From an uncultured Eubacterium sp. (GTDB taxonomy: Bacteria > Bacillota > Clostridia > Lachnospirales > Lachnospiraceae), in the NCBI GenBank assembly GCA_948579355.1, contig CAPAOV010000004.1:1-64000 (forward strand): a stretch of 64,000 nucleotides of DNA, read 5' to 3'. Under the pieces are notes generated by a model. It did no database searches, was not told the DNA's origin, and saw nothing but the letters and a program-made list of their open reading frames with translations. Of the stretch, positions 18,486 to 26,321 are shown one piece after another. Position 1 is the first letter of the stretch. Each line of letters opens with the position of its first letter. The translations under genes were made by a program, and so were the position numbers.

Positions 18486-18668
18486 AGAGATGGAAAAGAA
18501 AAGCCGCAGCAACACCTTAGTTGCCTGCGGCAAACGATAAGTAAAGAAAAAAGGCGAAAGGGTCGCTGCGGCAACACCTTAGTTGCCTGCGGCAAACGAT
18601 AAGTAAAGAAAAAGGCGAAAGAGTCGCTGCGGCAACACCTTAGTTGCCCGCAGCGAATGATAAATAAA
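18471..18668 (+). repeat. palindromic repeat array between pgk and tpiA (period about 61-62 bp)
   Basis: The core AACACCTTAGTTGCC starts at 18511, 18573 and 18634 (periods 62 and 61). Each core is the tip of a GC-rich hairpin with loop ACCTTA. The hairpin flank GCGGCAAACGATAARTAAAG also occurs at the 3' end of pgk (18471-18490), so the pgk tail forms a fourth partial unit. Between units are purine-rich spacers (AAAGGCGAAAG). There is no T-run, so these are not simple terminators; they may be RNA-stabilising or processing hairpins, or REP-like palindromes. Confidence 0.8.
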
Positions 18669-18705
18669 GAGATTGCGCCAGAGCGGCGCAGGAATGGAGG
18701 AAATC

Positions 18706-19452
18706 ATGGCAAGAAGAAGGATTATTGCAGGCAACTGGAAAATGAACAAAACACCAAGTGAAGCAGTTGCTCTTGTCAACGAATTATTGCCGTTAGTAAA
18801 AAATGATGATGTCGACGTCGTATTTTGTGTACCGGCAATTGATATTATTCCGGTTGCAGAGGCAACCAAGGGAAGTAATGTCAAGGTTGGTGCAGAGAAT
18901 TTGTATTTTGAGGAGAGCGGCGCTTATACAGGTGAAATTGCTCCGAATATGTTGACAGATGCGGGCGTTACGCATGTAATTATCGGTCACTCGGAAAGAA
19001 GAGAATATTTCGCGGAGACGGATGAGACGGTAAATAAGAAAGTGCTCAAGGCTCTTGAGCATGATTTAGTACCGATTATCTGCTGCGGCGAGACGTTGAC
19101 GCAGAGAAAACAGGGAATTTATGTTGATTGGATTCGTATGCAGATAAAGATTGCTTTCCAAAACGTTACAGCAGAACAAGCAAAGAAAGCAGTGATTGCT
19201 TATGAGCCGATTTGGGCAATTGGTACCGGAGAAACGGCAACGGCAGAGCAGGCGGAAGAAGTGTGTGCTGCCATCCGTCAGGTAATCAGTGAGATTTACG
19301 ATTCGGCAACGGCAGAAGCTATTCGTATTCAGTACGGCGGCTCAATGAATGCCGGAAACGCTGCTGAGTTGTTGGCAAAACCGAATATTGATGGTGGTTT
19401 GATAGGCGGCGCTTCACTGAAACCGGATTTTGGCCAGATAGTGAATGCATGA
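18706..19452 (+). CDS. tpiA: triosephosphate isomerase
   Basis: 248 residues from the ATG at 18706 with GGAGG upstream. Substrate-binding GNWKMNK, catalytic His in IIGHSERREYF, catalytic Glu in YEPIWAIGTG and the phosphate loop YGGSMN are all present. It interconverts dihydroxyacetone phosphate and glyceraldehyde-3-phosphate. It is probably transcribed with pgk through the palindromic array and ends at a strong terminator. Phosphoglycerate mutase, often next in such clusters, is absent from this position. Confidence 0.98.
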   Translation: MARRRIIAGNWKMNKTPSEAVALVNELLPLVKNDDVDVVFCVPAIDIIPVAEATKGSNVKVGAENLYFEESGAYTGEIAPNMLTDAGVTHVIIGHSERREYFAETDETVNKKVLKALEHDLVPIICCGETLTQRKQGIYVDWIRMQIKIAFQNVTAEQAKKAVIAYEPIWAIGTGETATAEQAEEVCAAIRQVISEIYDSATAEAIRIQYGGSMNAGNAAELLAKPNIDGGLIGGASLKPDFGQIVNA

Positions 19453-19498
19453 GCATAGGTTTTGTAAAAATCTGATAGTTTGTAAATACTGTGAAATG

Positions 19499-19538
19499 GA
19501 GGTATCAAGGGAAGAGAATTCCGTTGATACCTCTTTTT
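19499..19538 (+). terminator. terminator after tpiA
   Basis: Perfect stem GAGGTATCAA/TTGATACCTC followed by TTTTT. Confidence 0.85.
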
Positions 19539-19557
19539 AGATAATTTTGGAAATTTA

Positions 19558-19586
19558 TTGAGAAAGGTTTGAAAATATGCTATGAT
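19558..19586 (+). promoter_or_regulatory. promoter of the Septu-type operon
   Basis: TTGAGA at 19558-19563 and an extended -10 (TGCTATGAT; core 19581-19586) are separated by 17 bp. Confidence 0.55.
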
Positions 19587-19660
19587 TGCTACAATTGAGA
19601 TTTCTTATATCATTTTATGGAAGTGGATAAAATAATAGCATTGAGGAGGTGTATAGTGGT

Positions 19661-20917
19661 ATGGAGTTAAAAAGTGTCCTTATTAAAAACTTTAAGGGGA
19701 TAGAAGAAAAGGGGATTGTTTTTAAACCGGGTTTTAATTTGATTAAAGGCGCCAATGGTACCGGAAAAACATCAATACTTGAAGCCATTGCAGTTGGATT
19801 AGGTGGATTTATTGCAGGACTGCCGGATGTGACAACCAGACACTTTTCATCAGATGAAGTTAGGAATGTATATATAAAGACAGGGGACGGCTCCTATAAT
19901 AAGACCAATGTAATGCCGTTAGAAGTAACGATTGAAGCTGTCCTTAAAGGAGAAAAATTTAGGTGGACAAGAGGTAAAAGCAGTATTTATGCTTCAAGAA
20001 GTACAACACAGCCACGTGATATTTGCAGAAAAGCAGAAAAAATGGCAGAGGATAATAGCACGGAATTTCCAATCTTAGCATATCTAAGTGCTGGAAGAGT
20101 GTGGTCTCAGCGAAGAGAAAGAACAGAAAATATTTTTAGAAAGCAATATTTTAGAACGATTGGTTATACAGATGCACTAATAGATGCATCAAATATCAAG
20201 CTGTTATTGAATTGGTGTATGAAGATGGAAATGGTGGCATGGCAAAGAGAGAAGAAAATTGCGGAATACGAAGCTGTAAAGTTGGCTGTTGCTAAGTTTA
20301 TGGATATTATGGAAGAGTCAGAGAGGCATGAGATATTTTATGATAAGCAGGAAGAACAGTTGATGTACAAAGTTGATAATAAGATTCTGCCTATCATACA
20401 GTTAAGCGCAGGATATCAGTCATTGGTTTGGATGGCATTTGATATTGCATACCGAATGGCTGTATTAAATCCTGATAAAAGAGATTGTATTACAGAAACG
20501 AAAGGTATCGTTTTGATTGATGAAATCGATTTACATCTACATCCAAGATGGCAATGGAATATAGTGAATGCTCTTAGAACTGTATTCCCCAATGTACAGT
20601 TTATAGTAGCAACGCATTCTCCAATACTGTTTGCAGCATCTAGTGACTTGTGGTTGATTGATTTGGAGGAAGAAGAAGTAAGTTACACAGAATCCAGATG
20701 TGGATATGATGCAAATGCAGTATTAGAGATGTTTATGGGGGCAAAATCCCAAAATCCGGAAACTGAAAAACTGATACATTCTATATATGTGGCTATTCAC
20801 AATAAGGAATATAAATTGGCAGAAGTCAAAATTCAGGAATTAGCCAATATTACCAGTGAAAATTATTCAGAAGTTGTAATGGCAAGAATGGAATTAAAAA
20901 GGAGTCAGCATCTATGA
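19661..20917 (+). CDS. ptuA: AAA/ABC-type ATPase of a Septu-like defence system (PtuA)
   Basis: 418 residues. Walker A GANGTGKTS lies near residue 33, the ABC-like signature region is LSAGYQSLVW, and Walker B plus D-loop are VLIDEIDLHLHPRWQW, then a conserved ATHSPILFAAS. This is the overcoming-lysogenisation/SMC-like ATPase type found as PtuA. The ATG at 19661 has GAGGAGG 11 bases upstream. The stop overlaps the next start (ATGA), so the two proteins are translationally coupled. In Septu systems the ATPase and HNH nuclease together restrict phage. No reverse transcriptase or msr/msd is nearby, so it is not a retron-linked PtuAB. Subfamily assignment is by domain pairing. Confidence 0.85.
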   Translation: MELKSVLIKNFKGIEEKGIVFKPGFNLIKGANGTGKTSILEAIAVGLGGFIAGLPDVTTRHFSSDEVRNVYIKTGDGSYNKTNVMPLEVTIEAVLKGEKFRWTRGKSSIYASRSTTQPRDICRKAEKMAEDNSTEFPILAYLSAGRVWSQRRERTENIFRKQYFRTIGYTDALIDASNIKLLLNWCMKMEMVAWQREKKIAEYEAVKLAVAKFMDIMEESERHEIFYDKQEEQLMYKVDNKILPIIQLSAGYQSLVWMAFDIAYRMAVLNPDKRDCITETKGIVLIDEIDLHLHPRWQWNIVNALRTVFPNVQFIVATHSPILFAASSDLWLIDLEEEEVSYTESRCGYDANAVLEMFMGAKSQNPETEKLIHSIYVAIHNKEYKLAEVKIQELANITSENYSEVVMARMELKRSQHL

Positions 20918-21480
20918 TTTATATAGAGAAAAGCGAAGAGCCAGCATGGTTATCAGAATTCAAGAAGCATAATCCTACAGCAACGTATGATTCGGAATCT
21001 TTTCTCAGACATAGGGGACGGTTACGAGAAGAGTTAGTTTCAGAACAGCATTGTCTATGTGCATATTGCTGTAGGCATATTAGTAATGACCAGACTCATA
21101 ATGAACATATAGAGCCAAGGCATCCGAAAAAGGGGGTGAGTCTAAGGTCATTGGACTATTCCAATATTGTTGCATCTTGTAATAATAAAAACACATGTGG
21201 AAATAGAAAGAAAAATGAATATGATTCAGAGGCTTTTGTTTCACCATTGAGGCCGGAGTGTGAAGATGTATTTACATACTATCCAGATGGTGCGGTGGAG
21301 GGAAATCCATACACAATTGATTTGCTAAATTTGAATGAATATGAGTTAAAAGAAGCGAGAAAAGCAGTTTATAGAACGATTAAAGATTTGGATAAAGAAA
21401 CAATTGAACTTATATATTGTCAGGAAGAGGAAGAACTGCCAGCCTACTATAACGTAATTAAGTGGTTTTTGAAGAATTAG
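20914..21480 (+). CDS. ptuB: HNH endonuclease of a Septu-like defence system (PtuB)
   Basis: 188 residues. It has a Cys/His HNH core: CLCAYCCRHIS, then HNEHIEPRHP with the catalytic His, then a second pair of cysteines in CNNKNTCGNRKK, which fits a zinc-stabilised HNH fold of the PtuB/TIGR02646 type. The C-terminal part is acidic and helical. It overlaps the ATPase gene by 4 bp. Its likely role is nucleic-acid cleavage on phage infection, with ATPase control by PtuA. The pair lies between a core glycolytic gene and a tRNA gene, a common location for defence genes. Confidence 0.85.
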   Translation: MIYIEKSEEPAWLSEFKKHNPTATYDSESFLRHRGRLREELVSEQHCLCAYCCRHISNDQTHNEHIEPRHPKKGVSLRSLDYSNIVASCNNKNTCGNRKKNEYDSEAFVSPLRPECEDVFTYYPDGAVEGNPYTIDLLNLNEYELKEARKAVYRTIKDLDKETIELIYCQEEEELPAYYNVIKWFLKN

Positions 21481-21532
21481 GTTGTGTAAATTTATTGTAT
21501 CTGTTACGGTTAATTTTTTCATAAGTTCAATC

Positions 21533-21561
21533 TTGACATAATTGACAAATATGAGTATAAT
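21533..21561 (+). promoter_or_regulatory. consensus promoter of tRNA-Gly
   Basis: TTGACA at 21533-21538 and TATAAT at 21556-21561 with 17 bp spacing: a perfect sigma-A consensus, as expected for a stable RNA gene. Confidence 0.8.
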
Positions 21562-21596
21562 ATTATTTGGACTTGGCAATTTGCTAAGATACATAT

Positions 21597-21669
<73 letters not shown>

Positions 21670-21675
21670 TTGTCG

Positions 21676-21704
21676 GGAACTATGCGGAACATAGTTCCTT
21701 TTTT
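21676..21704 (+). terminator. terminator of tRNA-Gly
   Basis: GGAACTATG/CATAGTTCC stem followed by TTTTTT. Confidence 0.85.
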
Positions 21705-21706
21705 AC

Positions 21707-21725
21707 TTTATAGGATTAGGGTGTC
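21707..21725 (+). repeat. 19-nt repeat, copy 1
   Basis: TTTATAGGATTAGGGTGTC occurs here right after the tRNA terminator and identically at 55956-55974 right after the ung terminator. Function unknown. Confidence 0.7.
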
Positions 21726-21835
21726 AAAAGGTCTGAATTTCCCTTGCAGGTTAATTTGTCCAATGAAAAAGATTATTGCTTTAAGTTTAAATTAAGATAT
21801 TGCTTATAAGAAAGTGATTAATGGAGGTGTTTTCG

Positions 21836-22447
21836 GTGAGTGAAAAGGAGAAGATGCATACGGGAGAACTTTATCTTCCGGGAGATGAAGAGATTATGCG
21901 GGAACAGGTCGTTTATCAAGACATGTTGTGTGAATATAATCAGACTAAACCATCGGAGTCAGAAAAAAGAGCGAATATGTTAAAAGAAATGTTAGGGGAT
22001 TGTGGAGAGGGCGTATATATTGAAGCGCCGTTCTACGCTAACTTTGGCGGACATCACTGTCATTTTGGAAAAATGGTGTATGCAAATTATCATTTGACAT
22101 GTGTTGATGATACGCATATTTACGTTGGGGATTATACGATGTTTGGGCCGAACGTAACGATTGCTACGGCCGGACATCCGATTTTGCCTGAATATCGGGA
22201 ACAATTGTATCAGTACAACTTGCCTGTTACGATTGGAAGAAACTGCTGGATAGGAGCAGGAGCAATTATTTTGCCGGGTGTTACGATTGGTGACAATACG
22301 GTCATTGGTGCAGGGAGTGTCGTAACGAAAGATATTCCGGAAAATGTTATTGCTGTTGGGAATCCTTGTCGGGTTATGCGTGAAATCAATGAGAATGACA
22401 AAAAATATTATTATAAAAACAGGGAAATTGTATGGAATAAAGGGTAG
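21836..22447 (+). CDS. maltose/galactoside O-acetyltransferase family protein
   Basis: 203 residues, left-handed beta-helix acetyltransferase. The N-terminal maltose-acetyltransferase motif (MHTGELYLPGDEEI) is followed by hexapeptide repeats (IGAGAIILPGVTIGDNTVIG, AGSVVTKDIPENVIAVGNPC) and the catalytic His in GHPILPE. It transfers acetyl from acetyl-CoA to sugars, possibly as detoxification. The start is GTG at 21836; the ATG at 21821 lies inside its ribosome site (TGGAGGTG). It is a single-gene unit closed by a terminator. Confidence 0.93.
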   Translation: MSEKEKMHTGELYLPGDEEIMREQVVYQDMLCEYNQTKPSESEKRANMLKEMLGDCGEGVYIEAPFYANFGGHHCHFGKMVYANYHLTCVDDTHIYVGDYTMFGPNVTIATAGHPILPEYREQLYQYNLPVTIGRNCWIGAGAIILPGVTIGDNTVIGAGSVVTKDIPENVIAVGNPCRVMREINENDKKYYYKNREIVWNKG

Positions 22448-22480
22448 AGATAGGGGATAGTAAAGTGTACTTCATTAAAA

Positions 22481-22504
22481 AAGGCGGGATAACCCGCCTT
22501 TTTT
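22481..22504 (+). terminator. terminator after the acetyltransferase gene
   Basis: GGCGGG/CCCGCC stem with loop ATAA, flanked by AA and TTTTTT; it can act on both convergent genes. Confidence 0.85.
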
Positions 22505-22521
22505 GCACGTTCTCTTAATTT

Positions 22522-23115
22522 TCAATGTTCTTTTAAGAATTTAACTTCTGCAGCCAATTCATCAATATCCGTATACAGAGAGGTACGGATAGTTATATCA
22601 AGAGTAGTATCGGCGTATTCGCCGGTTTGGGGAATGTAATTCATTGAGGCAAGACGAAATTCGATATTGATGAAACCGATACCCTCGCAGGTTTGTTGTT
22701 CGGGATTATAATTTTGTACCAGAAATATTGTTCTGTTCTGCCGGCCGCTGTCAAATGCCCTATTTTCGAAAACAAGGGAATTGAAAATGTTTTTAAAGAC
22801 TGCCGTTATATGTTCTTCATCTAAATCGTGAATGAGAGTTTTTGATATGCGGCAGGCAATATCAGCAGACAGTTCTTTCCACAGGGCCGCTGTTATATGT
22901 TGCCTTTGCTCATGTGCAGCTTCTTTCTTTCCCTGAAACGGGGGATAGTTTTCCAGTAAATAGTCAAAGTGTACGGGAACGGCCACGGTGGCAAGATGGG
23001 GCACATAAGGGATTGGATCGTCAGGCTGCCAGCCGTTTTGGGAACCGTAAGCGCCTGCTGTAACAGTTTCCGACAGAGCGTCGAGTGGTATTTTCTTTGT
23101 GTTCTTCTGTGTCAT
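22522..23115 (-). CDS. uncharacterised cytoplasmic protein
   Basis: 197 residues with a good ribosome site (AAAGGATG) before the ATG at 23115. No signal peptide or membrane segment. The N-terminus has a low-complexity, Pro/Gly-rich stretch (QNGWQPDDPIPYVPH). The rest alternates helices and strands and ends in an acidic helix (TDIDELAAEVKFLKEH). No family recognised. It converges on the acetyltransferase gene and diverges from the ECF sigma operon. Confidence 0.7.
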   Translation of the reverse strand: MTQKNTKKIPLDALSETVTAGAYGSQNGWQPDDPIPYVPHLATVAVPVHFDYLLENYPPFQGKKEAAHEQRQHITAALWKELSADIACRISKTLIHDLDEEHITAVFKNIFNSLVFENRAFDSGRQNRTIFLVQNYNPEQQTCEGIGFINIEFRLASMNYIPQTGEYADTTLDITIRTSLYTDIDELAAEVKFLKEH

Positions 23116-23246
23116 AAAGCATCATCCTTTCTTTTGTTTGTATTTGTAAATAGTATGTTAAAAAAAGAGTAACATATATGAGTAGTAAATGCTATATATT
23201 TTTTGATTTATGTGATATTTTCCCGGTTTGATTTGTTATTATAATT

Positions 23247-23286
23247 AGTACAACGAATATTAAATAATTGGCATATTCGTTGTACT
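23247..23286 (+). repeat. 14-bp perfect inverted repeat upstream of the ECF sigma gene
   Basis: AGTACAACGAATAT (23247-23260) and its exact complement (23273-23286) are separated by 12 bp. The left arm starts two bases after a TATAAT box (23240-23245), so the dyad covers the likely transcription start. It may be an operator or a 5'-UTR hairpin; there is no T-run for termination. Confidence 0.75.
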
Positions 23287-23324
23287 AGAAAGGCCTTTTG
23301 CAACAATACAAGGAGGATAACACC

Positions 23325-23813
23325 GTGGAACCATCAAACTATTGGAAAGCAGTAGATTCCTATGGTAATACCATGTATCGGATTGCCCGCAGCTACTGCC
23401 GATGTCACGCAGATGCGGAAGATATCGTACAATCCGCTTTTGAAAAACTGCTGATGGCAAAAGTAGAGTTTCAGGATGAACAGCACTTGAAAAAATGGCT
23501 GATACGGGTGACTGTGAATGAGGCTAAAAATTTGTGTGCATCATTTTGGAAAAGGCATATGGTTCCGTGGGAAAATTCGCAAACAAGCCAAGCCTATGAT
23601 TTTTCTTATCCGGAGCAGAGTGATTTGTACGATGCTGTACAAAAGCTGCCGATAAAGTACAGAAGTGTTGTTCATTTGTATTATTATGAAGATTATTCCA
23701 TAAAAGAAATTGCTGATATACTGAAACTGCGGGAGACTACCGTGCAGACGCAGTTAATGCGGGCACGAAAGAAGCTCAAAGAAATATTAAAGGAGGATTG
23801 GCAGGATGAGTAA
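23325..23813 (+). CDS. ECF-type RNA polymerase sigma factor
   Basis: 162 residues from the GTG at 23325 with AAGGAGG upstream. Region 2 has YRIARSYCRCHADAEDIVQS, the DAEDIVQ motif being typical. Region 4 has LPIKYRSVVHLYYYEDYSIK and the recognition helix in LRETTVQTQLMRARKKLKEIL. It should direct polymerase to its own promoter class in response to a signal relayed by the membrane protein encoded next. Its stop overlaps that start by 8 bp. Confidence 0.94.
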   Translation: MEPSNYWKAVDSYGNTMYRIARSYCRCHADAEDIVQSAFEKLLMAKVEFQDEQHLKKWLIRVTVNEAKNLCASFWKRHMVPWENSQTSQAYDFSYPEQSDLYDAVQKLPIKYRSVVHLYYYEDYSIKEIADILKLRETTVQTQLMRARKKLKEILKEDWQDE

Positions 23814-24447
23814 TAAACAACGATATAAGGAAACATTTGATACGATGATGTTGTCGGAAGAAAGAATAAGAAAGGTGAAAAGTATGATAGAAAAGAATGG
23901 GAAAAAGAAGATAAGAAGAACAGGATTTCGTGTTGCAGTATCGGCAGCCGTTCTGACAGCCGTTTTTCTTATCAGCAATGTAGCTGTCTATGCGGCTACA
24001 GGAAGTACTTTAGTTGAAAAAGGAATGGAGAGAGTATCCTTTTGTGTAAATAAAGATAACGTTTCTATCAAAAGCGAAGTCGTGAAGACGGAAAAAGATA
24101 AGGATGGAAACACCTCTTATGAAATGAAATCGAAAGATGGGGAAGTAAGCAGCCGTATATCAGTAAATGACAGATGTTTGAAAGATGGAAGTATTTCTAT
24201 TTCTGTTGTGGCGGATACTGATGATAAAGAGCTTGCCGTTGTTCTTATTTCTGCAAAGTTGGAAAAAGAGGGAAAAAAGGTGTATTTGGTAATTGGTGAC
24301 AAAGAAAAAAGACTCGATATTACCAAAGATTTTGCAGACGGTGAGGCGAAAGGCGAATTTGAACTGGATGGAGAGAGTTATCAATTTGTTGTTGCGGGAA
24401 CCGTTGAAAAGAACGATATAGAAATTAAGCAGCGGAAAAAAGAGTAG
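23806..24447 (+). CDS. membrane protein, probable anti-sigma factor for the ECF sigma
   Basis: 213 residues. A cytoplasmic N-terminal segment (about 45 residues) is followed by one membrane segment (VAVSAAVLTAVFLISNVAVYA) and an extracytoplasmic domain rich in Lys, Asp and Ser. No zinc-binding HxxxCxxC motif is seen. Overlap with the sigma gene and the single-pass topology are the usual signs of a cognate anti-sigma factor; the signal sensed is unknown. Confidence 0.78.
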   Translation: MSNKQRYKETFDTMMLSEERIRKVKSMIEKNGKKKIRRTGFRVAVSAAVLTAVFLISNVAVYAATGSTLVEKGMERVSFCVNKDNVSIKSEVVKTEKDKDGNTSYEMKSKDGEVSSRISVNDRCLKDGSISISVVADTDDKELAVVLISAKLEKEGKKVYLVIGDKEKRLDITKDFADGEAKGEFELDGESYQFVVAGTVEKNDIEIKQRKKE

Positions 24448-24528
24448 AGAATTAATTTTGTAATAAACAGGAAGCGCAGGTGGGGTTAGCCTTACTGTGC
24501 AATAAAGAGGACGGATACTTTGGAAATG

Positions 24529-25680
24529 TTATTTTCTTCCCGTAACGTAGAGGTATCCGTCTTCGTCTAAATATCCGCTGATTCCGGTGTAGAGGATTGC
24601 GGAATTGCGGTCTTCTTCGCTTAGCGCCTGATAGTCGTTGGCAAACCCCATACTGACATGGCTGCCAACGCTGACGATTTCTCCCTCCCTGCGGGCGTCG
24701 AACACCGTATTGCTAAATTCGTCAATAATAACGAGCTCGCTATCGGGAAGCGCAGTTCCCTTGCTCTCTTGTTTTGTCTGGTGGTCTTTCACTGAAAGGG
24801 AGCTAATCCAAGTTGCCGATTCAGGGCAGGCAGACATGAGGAAAAACTTTTCTTTTTCCTCTTCATCAAATGTGCCGGAAATATCCAGCGCCGAATCCGG
24901 CATAAGTTTTTGCATTTGTACAAAAAGCCGTACTTTTTGCGCCGTTGAATCTGAAATATCATTTTTCATACAAGCAAGAGTCTGCGAAGTTCCCCATACG
25001 AGAGTAATCTTATAATCTTCCACTAATTGCGAAAACAATTGCGGCTCCATGTTTTTTTCCGTAAAAACAATACTTCCTCCGCATAAGAGAAGCGCATGAA
25101 CGATGGAAAGTGCATAAAAGTAATTGTCAGAAAAAGATAAAAACGTTCTGTCCCCTTGCGTGAGCTGCCATTGTTCACAGAGCTGACTGGCACCGGCAAT
25201 CACGTTTTTCCGGCTCAATCTTACTGTGCGCGAGCTGTCATGGGAATCCGGTGCCGGCAGGAGAACGGACAGGTCGGGGTGTAAAACCTCTTCCCTCGTT
25301 TCTTTTCGGCGCAGCAATATGTATTTCATCAGAGAAAAGCACTTTTTGAAATTCCTTTTCTCTTTCCCTTTCCATTGCTCCCATTTCTTTTTTGAAATCC
25401 ATATGTAATCCGGCAAATAGGCATTTATCTGCTTCCAAAATGTATCTTTTGTACATTCTTCCGGAAGCAGAAAGGCAACGTAATCATTGTCGAGACATGA
25501 AATATATCCGATTAGACTTTCCGGCTCATTTTCCATTGCCAATAAAACAAGGGAACGCTCCTCAATTTGCATTGCCAGTTGTTTTTGGCAGTCATCCAGT
25601 TCTCTGTAAGAACAGGTAGTTCCCCCGGTTGCAATAATCGCTGTATTTTCTTCAAAATCTGTAATATTCCATAAATTCAT
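24529..25680 (-). CDS. divergent, C-terminally short AMP-binding (adenylation-domain) protein
   Basis: 383 residues from the ATG at 25680 (GTGAGG upstream; the longer frame runs through the promoter region). The fold resembles the large subdomain of acyl-CoA synthetases and NRPS adenylation domains: CSYRELDDCQKQLA near the N-terminus, FLSFSDNYFYALSIVHALL in the middle, and DLGYLDEDGYLYVTGR-like ending (GISGYLDEDGYLYVTGRK). The ATP-binding P-loop (normally SGSTGxPK) is replaced by PDSHDSSRTVRLSRKN, and the protein stops right after the GRK hinge, so the small C-terminal subdomain with the catalytic Lys is missing. It is probably non-catalytic, or a pseudogene. No NRPS or PKS genes are nearby. 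Confidence 0.7.
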   Translation of the reverse strand: MNLWNITDFEENTAIIATGGTTCSYRELDDCQKQLAMQIEERSLVLLAMENEPESLIGYISCLDNDYVAFLLPEECTKDTFWKQINAYLPDYIWISKKKWEQWKGKEKRNFKKCFSLMKYILLRRKETREEVLHPDLSVLLPAPDSHDSSRTVRLSRKNVIAGASQLCEQWQLTQGDRTFLSFSDNYFYALSIVHALLLCGGSIVFTEKNMEPQLFSQLVEDYKITLVWGTSQTLACMKNDISDSTAQKVRLFVQMQKLMPDSALDISGTFDEEEKEKFFLMSACPESATWISSLSVKDHQTKQESKGTALPDSELVIIDEFSNTVFDARREGEIVSVGSHVSMGFANDYQALSEEDRNSAILYTGISGYLDEDGYLYVTGRK

Positions 25681-25849
25681 AGATAACCTCACTTGTGTGT
25701 CCGTTACTTCAGTACCTTTTTTGAGTATAACAATAATGTTTTGGCAAGTCAACTGTGCTTCGATTCGTTGCTTTTGGATGCTTTGAATACTATACAAGAT
25801 AGTTTGTTTATGGTATACTCTTCTCAGATTGCAATAGGGAGATGATAAT

Positions 25850-26230
25850 ATGGATTATAAGTATATGCGAATACAGGGCAGAGAAGATTCCTATATTACA
25901 AAGTATCCAAAAGGAGTATTTAGTCTTTGTTGGAATCTGATAAGAGACGAGCAATTAACCAACGAAGAAAAAGAACTGTTTATATCTATTGATAATTGGT
26001 TCAAAGATAATCTTCCCGAACCAGAACCTTGTAAAAACCATGAAAAGGTCATTACATTTTTTAAATGTGAAAGTACATTGGAAATGGTTGAGAAATTAAA
26101 GCCTGCTATTGCGCTTTTAGATAGACATCAAAAGCCCTATGATGTGGTCTATACAAATTTTGTGGGAACTGTCGTTTATGAAGATGATTGGCAGATTGCT
26201 GTTCAGGTTGAGAACGGAAAGATGATATAA
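25850..26230 (+). CDS. uncharacterised small protein
   Basis: 126 residues with an ATG at 25850 and ribosome site AGGGAGATG. Soluble, mixed alpha/beta, acidic; no signal peptide. Features: EDSYITKYPKGVFSLCW, then DNWFKDNLPEPEPC, then a C-terminal strand-rich part ending QVENGKMI. Not recognised; it could be an immunity-type or other small accessory protein, but nothing in the sequence settles this. It converges on mutM. Confidence 0.65.
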   Translation: MDYKYMRIQGREDSYITKYPKGVFSLCWNLIRDEQLTNEEKELFISIDNWFKDNLPEPEPCKNHEKVITFFKCESTLEMVEKLKPAIALLDRHQKPYDVVYTNFVGTVVYEDDWQIAVQVENGKMI

Positions 26231-26321
26231 ATTCAGGCATAGCAAAAATTATTTTATTCCCTGTTTTTGGCACATCGCTGGTGCAATCTCCGGCGCGGCA
26301 AATTCCGTACTCGTCTGCCTG

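Noticed and set aside
19661..21480. Retron with PtuAB effectors
   Set aside because: No reverse transcriptase gene and no msr/msd-like inverted repeats nearby.
24448..24528. Terminator between the anti-sigma gene and the converging adenylation-like gene
   Set aside because: A GCGCAG../..CTGTGC hairpin exists but is imperfect and has no T-run on either strand.
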